A stretch of DNA of 64,000 bases, taken from Lacisediminihabitans sp040549525. GTDB taxonomy: Bacteria > Actinomycetota > Actinomycetes > Actinomycetales > Microbacteriaceae. Shown piece after piece: positions 56,901 to 63,662 of this stretch; the first letter of the stretch is position 1; the number at the start of each line of letters is the position of its first letter. Under the pieces are notes generated by a model. It saw only the letters and a program-made list of their open reading frames with translations. It ran no database searches and was not told the DNA's origin. The stretch is taken from the NCBI RefSeq assembly GCF_040549525.1, contig NZ_JBEPTM010000001.1, positions 682,001-746,000 of the forward strand. The letters run 5' to 3'. The position numbers were made by a program, and so were the translations under genes.

Positions 56901-58789
56901 ACGACGACAAGTACGACGACCACGGCATCTTCGGCGACAACAACGACCGAGTGAAAGCGCAGAACGCACTCGACATTCGGGTAGTGGTCGGCAACCCGCC
57001 CTACTCGGCTGGCCAGGACAGCGCGAACGACAACAACCAGAACTTGAAGTACAAGTCCCTCGACAAGCGCATCGCGGACACCTACGCGGCGAAGTCCACG
57101 GCGCAAAACAAGAACAGCCTCTACGACTCATACATTCGCGCAATCCGCTGGGCGAGCGACCGCGTCAAGGACCGCGGAGTCGTCGCGTTCGTCTCCAACG
57201 GCGGATTCCTCGACGGCAACACCGCTGATGGTCTGCGCAAGAGCCTGACCGAGGAGTTTTCCTCGCTCTACGTGTTCAACCTGCGCGGGAACACCCGAAC
57301 GTCGGGCGAGCAGGCACGCAAGGAAGGCGGACAGACATTTGGCTCCGGGAGTCGCGCGACAATTGCGATCTCAATCCTGGTGAAGAACCCGGACGCCGCG
57401 GAACACGGTCGCCTCCACTACCGCGACATCGGCGACTACCTCACTCGCGAACAGAAACTCGTTTTCATCGCCGAATACGGAAGTATCTCTGGCGTCCCGT
57501 GGGAGGACCTCGAACCAAACGCGGCTGGCGACTGGATCAACCAACGTGACGACACATTCTCTGAGTTCAAGCCCATCGGGGACAAGGATGCACCCAGGCA
57601 CGCGATCTTCGGCAGCTACTCGCGGGGGCTCGCGACGGCTCGCGATTCGTGGGTCTACAACTCCTCACGCGCAGAAGTGAAGCGCAACACCAAACGTATG
57701 ACCGAGTTCTATAACGAGCAGGTTGATGAATTCGCCCAGTCCGGCCGACCTTCTAGTGGTGTTGACGACGCGATCGATTTCGACGCCACTCGCATTAGCT
57801 GGAACCGGGCAGACAAGGCACGCCTTGCCAGAGGCGTCCATTACACAACACGCGCAGAGGCCCTCCAGGTCAGCGCATATCGCCCGTTCAACAAGCAGAA
57901 CGTCTATTTCGATCGCCAACTGAACGACATGGTCTACAAGCTGGAAACCATGTTTCCGACATCGGCGCAGGAGAACTACGGAATCGCCATGACCGGGCTA
58001 GGTGCAGCAATGCCATTTGCTTCACTTATCGTGAACTCATTGAGCGATCTGTCGATCTTTGGTGGACAGACAAACAGCCAGTTCTTCCCCCGCTACACCT
58101 TCGAGCCGCGCGGTGAGCAACCGAGCCTGTTCGGCGACGGAGATCCTTTCACGCGCGTCGACAACATCACTGACGAGATCCGCTCCGAATACCGCCTCCT
58201 TTATGGTGCCGATCTAACCAAGGATGAAATCTTCTTCTTCATCTACGGACTTCTGCACTCGCCCGACTACCGCGAAACCTACGCGGCGGATCTCAAGAAG
58301 ATGCTGCCCCGCATTCCGAAGCTGGCCGAAGCATCTGACTTCGCAGCGTTCGCTGAGGCTGGGCGCAAGCTCAGCGAACTGCACCTCGGCTACGAGGCCG
58401 TCGACCCGTACCCACTGACCGCGGAGGTCTCGACGGGCTCGACCAGCAGCGTCGAGCCCGATCTCCTTATCACAAAGATGACCTTCGCGGGCAAAGCCGG
58501 CGCCTGGGACAAATCCACGATCCGCTACAACGACCAGATCACGCTGCGGGGTATCCCGGATGGGGCGCACGAGTACATGTTGGGTTCACGTTCAGCGCTC
58601 GAATGGATCCTCGAGCGGTACCGAGTCAAGACCGACAAGGACAGCGGCATCGTCAACGACCCGAACGACTGGGGGATCGAGCACGGCGACCCGGAGTACA
58701 TTCTCAATCTGCTCAAGCGGATCGTCACGGTGAGCGTGGAGACGGTGAAGATCGTGGAGGCACTACCGCCGCTGGTGATTGCTGAGTAG
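53987..58789 (+). CDS. Single-polypeptide type ISP restriction-modification enzyme
   Basis: About 1600 residues from ATG 53987 (GGGGA upstream). N-terminal Mrr-like nuclease: GID65 with Q80-A-K82 in YCAIQAKF. SF2 translocase: Walker A GTGKT at 196-200, DEAH at about 319, TATP, and Q-x-x-GR-x-x-R near 582-590 (QSVGRVMRK). Gamma-class N6-adenine methyltransferase: motif I DPFTGTGTF near 894 and NPPY near 1003. The C-terminal 550 residues form the target-recognition part. Size and order match LlaGI/LlaBIII type ISP enzymes, which methylate one strand and, unmodified, translocate and cut when two enzymes collide. All catalytic motifs are intact. Confidence 0.93.
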   Translation: MPTTINDLLTQYASMARDTREKGLLFERLTKAYLTTDPVWTARFSDVWLWQDWPDRDGKPDTGIDLVAKERWGGGYCAIQAKFYDPTHYLQKSDIDSFFTASGKHPFTSRTIISTTDKWSKHADDALVNQNVKTWRIGVDDLAESEIDWSRYSLTNPDELDRGAPKNLRPHQVKALKDVELGFGDSERGKLIMACGTGKTFTGLRIAESVAGVGGSVLFLVPSIALMSQTLKEWSAERKLPMRAFAICSDTKVGKNAEDYSVSDLAYPATTSTEQLLKEVAKADARDGITVYFSTYQSIDVVAKAQAAGLPNFDLVICDEAHRTAGFTLSGATESAFLRVHDEIAIKAAKRLYMTATPKIYAEAVRTKASEKDAVLVSMDDEAVFGPVFHRLGFGEAVERDLLADYRVLVLAVDEGTIGAGFQEQFAVDGELNIPDAARIVGIYNGLAKRGVQGLGTEPGARQPLRRAVAFSRSIKDSQKVRSMVDGFDGRLGTVTGVSFRDEDELRGSDAPLRLEAKHVDGTMNVQVRNGMLDWLKAEQDPDENICRILTNARCLSEGVDVPALDAVIFLNSRDSQVDVVQSVGRVMRKAEGKDYGYIILPIAVAAGQTPEQALNDNAKYKVVWEVLRALRAHDERFEAKIEQIDLNGRSDDQLQVIDVRDPFNGDGVERSDGETTSIPMDWSSIGADWREAIYAKIVDKVGERDYWENWAKDVSDIAGRQQLRIRTLVSGSNASLRAEFEAFVGGLQDNLNPSITEADAIETLSQHLITLPVFDALFEGYSFSDHNPVSQVMQKMVDALEGSNLDTETDELAGFYASVRRSVHGITDAAAKQTTIKRLYEKFFAGAFRATSERLGIVYTPNEIVDFILKSADDVLRTEFSASLSDEGVHVLDPFTGTGTFIVRLLQSGLIKPEDLQRKFRHELHANEIVLLAYYVAAINIEETYHGLNPSGEYEPFPGIVLTDTFQSSEDDDKYDDHGIFGDNNDRVKAQNALDIRVVVGNPPYSAGQDSANDNNQNLKYKSLDKRIADTYAAKSTAQNKNSLYDSYIRAIRWASDRVKDRGVVAFVSNGGFLDGNTADGLRKSLTEEFSSLYVFNLRGNTRTSGEQARKEGGQTFGSGSRATIAISILVKNPDAAEHGRLHYRDIGDYLTREQKLVFIAEYGSISGVPWEDLEPNAAGDWINQRDDTFSEFKPIGDKDAPRHAIFGSYSRGLATARDSWVYNSSRAEVKRNTKRMTEFYNEQVDEFAQSGRPSSGVDDAIDFDATRISWNRADKARLARGVHYTTRAEALQVSAYRPFNKQNVYFDRQLNDMVYKLETMFPTSAQENYGIAMTGLGAAMPFASLIVNSLSDLSIFGGQTNSQFFPRYTFEPRGEQPSLFGDGDPFTRVDNITDEIRSEYRLLYGADLTKDEIFFFIYGLLHSPDYRETYAADLKKMLPRIPKLAEASDFAAFAEAGRKLSELHLGYEAVDPYPLTAEVSTGSTSSVEPDLLITKMTFAGKAGAWDKSTIRYNDQITLRGIPDGAHEYMLGSRSALEWILERYRVKTDKDSGIVNDPNDWGIEHGDPEYILNLLKRIVTVSVETVKIVEALPPLVIAE

Positions 58790-58835
58790 GGAGAGGACTA
58801 GATGCCGCGCTTCGTTCGGATGAAAGACAGTCATC

Positions 58836-59087
58836 ATGGCTGCTAACGGGGATTCATCAGAGGGTAAAGAGAAGAAGAAAGACGATTCGATCACGCCTCC
58901 GATGAAACCGCCCAATGCCCTTTCTGAAGGCTATGTCGGAAGTCAGCCCACGGTCGCTGCGGCGGTGATGCCCACCCTCGCCTCCCAGAATGCGACTACT
59001 TCACTCTCGTCCGAATCCGTCAGGGCTGCGATCGCTAAGAGTACCGAGGGTCTTGTCTATTTCAAGCCTTCGGCGCTGGCTCTATAG
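58836..59087 (+). CDS. Short open frame, likely N-terminal part of the FRG protein cut by an amber codon
   Basis: 83 residues, hydrophilic Lys/Ser-rich start (MAANGDSSEGKEKKKDD) turning into a more structured SLSSESVRAAIAKSTEGLVYFKPSALAL. It ends in TAG at 59085-59087 in exactly the same frame as the FRG-domain gene at 59133; the 15 codons between are sense and read GTNVEDLIERLGFAG. Either a nonsense mutation, a sequencing error, or a read-through/re-initiation arrangement. The start has no clear ribosome site. Confidence 0.55.
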   Translation: MAANGDSSEGKEKKKDDSITPPMKPPNALSEGYVGSQPTVAAAVMPTLASQNATTSLSSESVRAAIAKSTEGLVYFKPSALAL

Positions 59088-59132
59088 GGAACAAACGTCG
59101 AGGACCTCATTGAAAGGCTCGGTTTTGCAGGT

Positions 59133-60218
59133 GTGTCCAACTGGGCGAACATCGTCGGCCCGACCATCAGCTCGGAGCGCACATTCGCCGAAGTTGATAA
59201 GACGAACACTGCCTACTCGCCCGAGCTGGAGACGGCGGCATCCTTTTTTGAGCGCGATGAGGTCGTCATCGATTCCTCCGACAACCTCAATGACGAGGTC
59301 ACCAAACTAATTCGAAAGAACGCGGAGCTTCCACTTGTTTGGCGTGGAGCGCGCGACGCCGACTGGGGACTTCACAACAGCCTGTTTCTAAGTCTGATGA
59401 AGGCGAACGGCGTGATTGGCCCCGAAGCGAAGCCACGGGAGGCTCAGCCGTACCCGAGCGAGGATCAGATGGTGCGCACGGAGCGTGTGATGATTGACGT
59501 CGCTCGCGACGAATGGCGACTCGACGGAATGTCGCCCCTCGAGCTTCTTGCGCGACTCCAACACTTCGGGGCGCCCACACGGCTGATCGATGTAACCAGG
59601 AATCCATACATCGCCGCTTGGTTTGCTGTTGAAAAGCACGACGACACCGCTAGCAAGGACGGCCGATTATTCGCCTTGGCCACGAGACCAGTCCCCTCGA
59701 AGTCGAGGCCGGACATTGCCCAGATCGACACTACGATTCGGCTCGAACACAATGCTGGACTCGCTCTGCCTTTCTGGCACTATCTCGAGACATCTGCGCA
59801 GCGACAAGCAGCTGACTGGGGGACCGGGTCAAAGAGACGCGTTTGGATTCCTCCCGCGTACGACCCGCGAATAGTGGCGCAGAACGCTGGCTTCGTAGTC
59901 GACGGGGTGCCGATGACCTCGCAGAAGACAGCGCCGTACTTTAAGAAGAGGACGTCAAGCGACTATTGGAAGAAGGCGGACTTGCTTGCTGCTGCTTCGA
60001 TCTTCACAAAGACGAACCACCCTGCAACACGGCCTGGGCCGAATCAGCCGAACTTCTCTCCGACGTTCAGTTGGCGAATTATTCAGAAGGCCAAGGAAGA
60101 CATCAGGGGCGTCTTGGAGTCGCGATTCTCCTACAGTCGGTCGACGATTTATCCGGACATCGCCGCGCTGGCCGCATACCTGAGGGACAACATCTCTTCA
60201 ATTGCGGGGCGACCGTAG
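59133..60218 (+). CDS. FRG-domain protein (possible ART-like effector)
   Basis: 361 residues from GTG. FRG-domain marks: LPLVWRGARDADWGLHNSLF (the F/W-RG motif) and LLARLQHFGAPTRLIDVTRNPYIAAWFAVE, the family Q-H-x-G-x-PTRLxD-x-TxNPxxAxxFA block. Such domains are found in defence islands and toxins and have been compared with ADP-ribosyltransferases; the activity here is unproven. Downstream of the type ISP gene on the same strand. See the in-frame amber at 59085 for a possible longer original gene. Confidence 0.85.
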   Translation: MSNWANIVGPTISSERTFAEVDKTNTAYSPELETAASFFERDEVVIDSSDNLNDEVTKLIRKNAELPLVWRGARDADWGLHNSLFLSLMKANGVIGPEAKPREAQPYPSEDQMVRTERVMIDVARDEWRLDGMSPLELLARLQHFGAPTRLIDVTRNPYIAAWFAVEKHDDTASKDGRLFALATRPVPSKSRPDIAQIDTTIRLEHNAGLALPFWHYLETSAQRQAADWGTGSKRRVWIPPAYDPRIVAQNAGFVVDGVPMTSQKTAPYFKKRTSSDYWKKADLLAAASIFTKTNHPATRPGPNQPNFSPTFSWRIIQKAKEDIRGVLESRFSYSRSTIYPDIAALAAYLRDNISSIAGRP

Positions 60219-60261
60219 CGCTGCAATTCACCGGTGTTGACCTGACGAGCGACACTTCCTT

Positions 60262-60489
60262 ATGGCTGTTGAGCGCTCACCGGTACGCGACGGGAGCAAG
60301 ATAGCCGCGACAGCCGGGGACCCTTTGACCCCGGCAGAGTCCGCGCGTCGCGCCCGAGCGGTTCACGATGCGGTCGCATCAGCGCGACTCGAGGGCGTCG
60401 AGCTGCGTGCCGAATGGCTGAATCTCCTGGATCAATGGGCCCGCGGCGAGATCACCGTGGACGACCTGCTCGATAACGCGGGGACCTGA
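60262..60489 (+). CDS. VbhA-like Fic antitoxin, no toxin adjacent
   Basis: 75 residues. RRARAVHDAVASARLEGVELRAEWLNLLDQWARGEITVDDLLDNA matches the VbhA antitoxin fold; SARLEG at 40-45 is an exact (S/T)-x-x-x-E-(G/N) inhibitory motif, whose Glu blocks ATP binding in Fic AMP-transferases. No Fic signature (HPFxxGNGR) occurs in any translated frame I read in this window. No Shine-Dalgarno is seen. Lies 43 bp after the FRG gene, perhaps in the same transcript. Confidence 0.7.
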   Translation: MAVERSPVRDGSKIAATAGDPLTPAESARRARAVHDAVASARLEGVELRAEWLNLLDQWARGEITVDDLLDNAGT

Positions 60490-60699
60490 ACGACCTATGA
60501 TGACACCCGCCAGAGCGGACGGTCGAGCTCACGTGCGGCCAGCGTGGCCGTGACGCTGGACTCCGCGCTGGGCGTGCCGGGCGGGCTTGTTCGAGACGGT
60601 GGACTTCACGCTGGGCGTGCCGGAACTAGCGTGCCGGCGTTGTATGGAGCGCTGCGAGAGTTATTCGCCGCGGGCAGGCGTGCCGTTGGACGTGCCGGG
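60490..60699. repeat. Gene-poor stretch with a 43-bp tandem duplication
   Basis: TGGACTCCGCGCTGGGCGTG... at 60557-60580 recurs at 60600-60623 with two mismatches in 24 nt, period 43 bp, which is not a multiple of three. Reading past it in one frame gives a cysteine-rich segment (ACRRCMERCESY). The duplication looks like a frame-shifting event in a small former gene; I do not call a CDS. Confidence 0.55.
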
Positions 60700-61176
60700 T
60701 CAGAGCCCCAACGGATGCGGCAAGAGCGCTGGCCCTGAGAGCAACCCGAGCGTCCGAATTTTCCCGATAGCGGCGAGCGAAAGAATAAACGCCCCGTCCC
60801 GTCGTGCGTCAAAGACGATGACATTCCCGGGCGGCGGCCGCCATCCGTCATCGCTCCCGCCGAGGACGACAAGCGGCACTATTTCGAGCCACGGCGAGCC
60901 GTCGTAAGGTTCCCCGTATCCGAGCATCCGGTCGACTGCACTATCAGAAATCGTAGCCAGATCGACTGCTCCGGCCGTGATCGCATTTGCGAAGAGCTCA
61001 TGCTGGACGACAGCCGAAACAGTTGTCGCGAAGGCCCGCCGGGCGGCCTCGCGCTCGCTCGGATCGAGGTCGAGGTAGCCGGGGATGAACCCCGCCACCA
61101 AGTCGGCAGTTTCGTGCGCGATCCAGAGCTCGCCGGTAGCGAGCTCGATCCAGAAAACCTCGTCGGTGACGCTCAT
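60700..61176 (-). CDS. Island protein of unknown function, paralogue of the 49722 gene
   Basis: 158 residues from ATG 61176 (MSVTDEVFWIELATGELW). Shares with the protein at 49722: TGELWIAHETADLV near the start and LEIVPLVVLGGSDDGWRPPPGNVIVFDARRDGAFILSL near the end. Starts eight bases after the stop of the sigma region-2/3 gene and so is the last gene of that leftward operon. Longer open frame to 61590 is a shadow of that gene. Function unknown. Confidence 0.72.
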   Translation of the reverse strand: MSVTDEVFWIELATGELWIAHETADLVAGFIPGYLDLDPSEREAARRAFATTVSAVVQHELFANAITAGAVDLATISDSAVDRMLGYGEPYDGSPWLEIVPLVVLGGSDDGWRPPPGNVIVFDARRDGAFILSLAAIGKIRTLGLLSGPALLPHPLGL

Positions 61177-61183
61177 GCGAAGA

Positions 61184-61762
61184 TCATGCGCGGCGCGCCT
61201 CGGTGTCCTGCCCGAGGACGCTCCGGGCTTCGGCGATCGAAAGCAGGGCACCCTGCTTTCCCGGGTTGGAGCGCCGGGCGGCCATCTCGGCGTTGGACGC
61301 CGTGACCAGTTCCTGGGCGGTCGGCTCTCGGCCGTGCTCAGCTTCGAAGCGCTGAACGACATGCGACGCCCTGGTCGCACGGCGGGCCACGCTACTAGAA
61401 CCGGGGACACCCGTGGTCGAAGTTTTCCGGATCCAGGCGGAGACTTGGAAGGCGACCCGCGTACCGAGGTACGCGTCCCAATTCCGGATGCTTTCCGGAT
61501 CTGGCCCGCGGCCGGTGGCGATCTCCTGGAGCGCCTCAAGGTAGAAGCATGCGGCCTCCGCCTCGACGTCCTCCAGCTGCGCGAGACCAAGGTCCCCGCC
61601 CACGCGGCACCACCCGCGAGAGAGTCGGGCGATCTGGTGGAGGACAGTCACGGCGATGGCGTCGCGGGCGGCCTTTCGGGCACCGACCGGGAGCTCGAGC
61701 ATCGCCCGAACGGCGGCGTCGACGGAAACTTGGGTATAAGTCGTGGTTGCCATCGCGGTCAC
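61184..61762 (-). CDS. Sigma-70 region 2/3-like polypeptide (half of a split sigma factor)
   Basis: 192 residues from GTG 61762, or 189 from ATG 61753. ARDAIAVTVLHQIARLSRGW resembles sigma region 2.1; WDAYLGTRVAFQVSAWIRKT (95-114) corresponds to the F-x-T-Y/WxxWxIR of region 2.4; VPGSSSVARRATR and FEAEHGREPTAQEL match region 3 (the E-x-G-R-x-PTxxE(L) of sigma factors). Region 4 is absent. The start overlaps the stop of the upstream region-4 gene as GTGA, so they are coupled. Together they would complete a sigma factor; inference from motif layout, no search was possible. Confidence 0.68.
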   Translation of the reverse strand: MTAMATTTYTQVSVDAAVRAMLELPVGARKAARDAIAVTVLHQIARLSRGWCRVGGDLGLAQLEDVEAEAACFYLEALQEIATGRGPDPESIRNWDAYLGTRVAFQVSAWIRKTSTTGVPGSSSVARRATRASHVVQRFEAEHGREPTAQELVTASNAEMAARRSNPGKQGALLSIAEARSVLGQDTEARRA

Positions 61763-62088
61763 GCCGCCATCGCGAGGCCGCCGTGGCGGTGCGTTTTGAC
61801 GAGGTGCTCGAGCTGATAGAGCGCATAATCCCTCTCGGCGATCGCCGCGCGGGAGCTCAAACCGAGCTCCTTTGAAACGGCTTCGAGGCCGGAGGCCTCC
61901 CGGCCAAGGCCGAAGAGAATGCTGACGACCGCGCGGCTGCGAGGTTTCAGTTTCGCGATGGACTCGGTGATTACTTCGGCTCGAATGCCGGCGAGTGCCT
62001 GATCCTCGACGCTGGGCGCGGTGTCGAGGAGGTGGTTTGCGAGCGGGTGGCCCGGGGAATCCAGGCCGTGGATTGGGATGACGCGCAT
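61759..62088 (-). CDS. Sigma-70 region 4-like polypeptide (other half)
   Basis: 109 residues, AGGAG seven bases before the ATG. Residues 47-61 LKPRSRAVVSILFGL fit region 4.1 (LPxRE-x-x-V-x-xx-RFGL) and 68-94 LEAVSKELGLSSRAAIAERDYALYQL fit the region 4.2 helix-turn-helix that reads the -35 element. Regions 1-3 are missing. Stop/start overlap (GTGA) with the region-2/3 gene downstream. Gene order is region 4 first, region 2 second, the reverse of an intact sigma factor. Confidence 0.72.
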   Translation of the reverse strand: MRVIPIHGLDSPGHPLANHLLDTAPSVEDQALAGIRAEVITESIAKLKPRSRAVVSILFGLGREASGLEAVSKELGLSSRAAIAERDYALYQLEHLVKTHRHGGLAMAA

Positions 62089-62197
62089 GATGCAGCTCCT
62101 AGGAGCCGCTCAAGCGATTTGCTTTACCTCGGCCCTACTGTTCTCATGCGCCGGGGGCGGCGTTCGCGAGCACGGATCCGGGGAATTCTTCCAGGCG

Positions 62198-62926
62198 CTA
62201 CGCAGCATCCCGGGCGAGCTTGACTCGCGCTTCGCTGACACCGAACTTTTCGGCCAGAGCCTTGAGCGTCGGCGGCACATCCGCCAGTGCGAACTCCGCC
62301 CGAATTCGAAGGTCCAGATCCTGCGCGGCCACCGATTTGGGCTTCGCTCCGGGCTGCGCGGCGACTGGCGTGCCATGGTTGATGAGGCGAGTTTTTGCCG
62401 CAGCGAGCTCGGCGGAGTCGGTGGTTTCTTGAACGAGAAGTTTGAGAAGACCCTCGGTCGCGGTCAATACACCGGCGGGGAAGAGTACCGATACGACAGC
62501 GACACCGACGACGACGACCGTCGACGAGCCGGCCGGGACCGAGTCCAGGCCGTGCCAGCCGTTGATGCCTACGCTGGCGGCCGTCCAAGCCCAGAGCAGG
62601 CCCCACTGGCGGCCCTGGGCCAGGGTCCACCACGGCCGGCGCTTGCCGCTTGGCAGCAGGGCGGGGACGCCCTCGCGTTCCCGGAGGACGGCGAGGGAGA
62701 GGGCAGAGACGAGGATGAAGCTATCGACTCCGACGGGGAGGAGGAAGCGCATCCAGCCTGCCAGGCCGATAAGCGCTCCGATCGCAACTTGGGCATTGAA
62801 AGAGAGAGCGAAGCTCGCCGCCATGGCGAGCAGCGTAATCCCGACCGTTAGCGTGACGAAACCGTGCGATCGCGCGGAGAACTGGCGGGCGACGCGAGGC
62901 GTGCGGGTGGGCGAATTGGCGGTCAA
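62198..62926 (-). CDS. DUF2637-domain membrane protein
   Basis: 242 residues from TTG 62926, supported by AGGAG five bases upstream. Four helices (VTLTVGITLLAMAASFALSF; VAIGALIGLAGWMRFLLPVGVDSFILVSALSL; LLWAWTAASVGING; TVVVVGVAVVSVLFPAGVL) make the DUF2637 domain common on actinobacterial plasmids and integrative elements; the C-terminal 45 residues (PPTLKALAEKFGVSEARVKLA) are a helix-turn-helix. First gene of the operon leading to the split sigma pair. Confidence 0.82.
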   Translation of the reverse strand: MTANSPTRTPRVARQFSARSHGFVTLTVGITLLAMAASFALSFNAQVAIGALIGLAGWMRFLLPVGVDSFILVSALSLAVLREREGVPALLPSGKRRPWWTLAQGRQWGLLWAWTAASVGINGWHGLDSVPAGSSTVVVVGVAVVSVLFPAGVLTATEGLLKLLVQETTDSAELAAAKTRLINHGTPVAAQPGAKPKSVAAQDLDLRIRAEFALADVPPTLKALAEKFGVSEARVKLARDAA

Positions 62927-63377
62927 AGGTGCTCCTCGGTAGTGGCTCTACCTAGTACGTGCGCGGCAATGGCCGGAGACTCGACACCGGGACGTCCCCT
63001 CGCCGCGAACGAACAAGGAATCCTTGTGAGTTGCCTCCCGGTCGAGCCCACCTGCGTCGGGCCGCTAGATGATCCGGAACGCTCCCCGCGACGGCCGACC
63101 GTCTCGAACTCCTCCCGCGACGCTCCCCGTCAAGACCAGCGTTCCGAGTGCCGGCGAGACGCTCACCGTCAAGACCTGCGTTCCGAAGGACACCCGGATC
63201 GCCCACCGCTGCGAAATCCGATCCGCGCGCCCTCGGATTGCTTTTCGTGATGGCCACCGATCCGGGCACCAACCAGCCGACCGCCGCCGGGTCGGGACTC
63301 GTTACGACCGACGTCTCGGTCGGGTGCCCTTGATAGGGTCCCATCAGCAGGGTCGGCTGTTCCTACTGAGGAGCGCA
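62927..63377. other. 451-bp divergent region with a 29-bp direct repeat
   Basis: GACGCTC(C/A)CCGTCAAGACC at 63119 and 63158 begin two 29-nt units that differ at two positions, spaced 39 bp. The period keeps frame in open frames on both strands, but none has a ribosome site or recognisable product. The region must contain the promoters of the DUF2637 and 63378 genes; no standard promoter was identified. Confidence 0.55.
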
Positions 63378-63662
63378 ATGAAACCGACTTGGCATCCGAT
63401 CCTTGCCGCCGTCGAGGTCGAGCCGGGAATGTGGCGCTTGCGCGATGCTTTCGACCAGCCACACAGCGTCGTTGTGCTTCTCACGATCGGTGGCGAGCGA
63501 GGGTACCGGGCGGTCACCTGGGCGGCCGAGCCAGATGAGCGGGTGCTCATTGGTTACTACCTTTCGCTGCGCGCAGCGTGCGCCAGCGCACACCAGACCT
63601 ACCTGTCCACGCTTGGGAATCCTGGGTCGCCGATTGCATGGGGGCTACCGCGGGGCGACTGA
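63378..63662 (+). CDS. Small hypothetical island protein
   Basis: 94 residues from ATG 63378, with GAGGAG four bases upstream; open frame before it is not supported. MKPTWHPILAAVEVEPGMWRL...ERGYRAVTWAAEPDERVLIGYYLSLRAACASAHQTYLS reads as a compact cytoplasmic alpha/beta protein with strong beta strands. No family recognised. Transcribed away from the DUF2637 operon. Confidence 0.75.
   Translation: MKPTWHPILAAVEVEPGMWRLRDAFDQPHSVVVLLTIGGERGYRAVTWAAEPDERVLIGYYLSLRAACASAHQTYLSTLGNPGSPIAWGLPRGD

Noticed and set aside
60544..60907. Open frames through the 43-bp duplication
   Set aside because: The duplication shifts frame, and the frames collide with the minus-strand gene at 60700; coding status cannot be supported.
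62952..63344. 130-codon minus-strand frame with repeated RNAGLDGER
   Set aside because: The repeat is explained by the 29-bp DNA repeat; no ribosome site; it would lie antisense to the leader of a better-supported gene.
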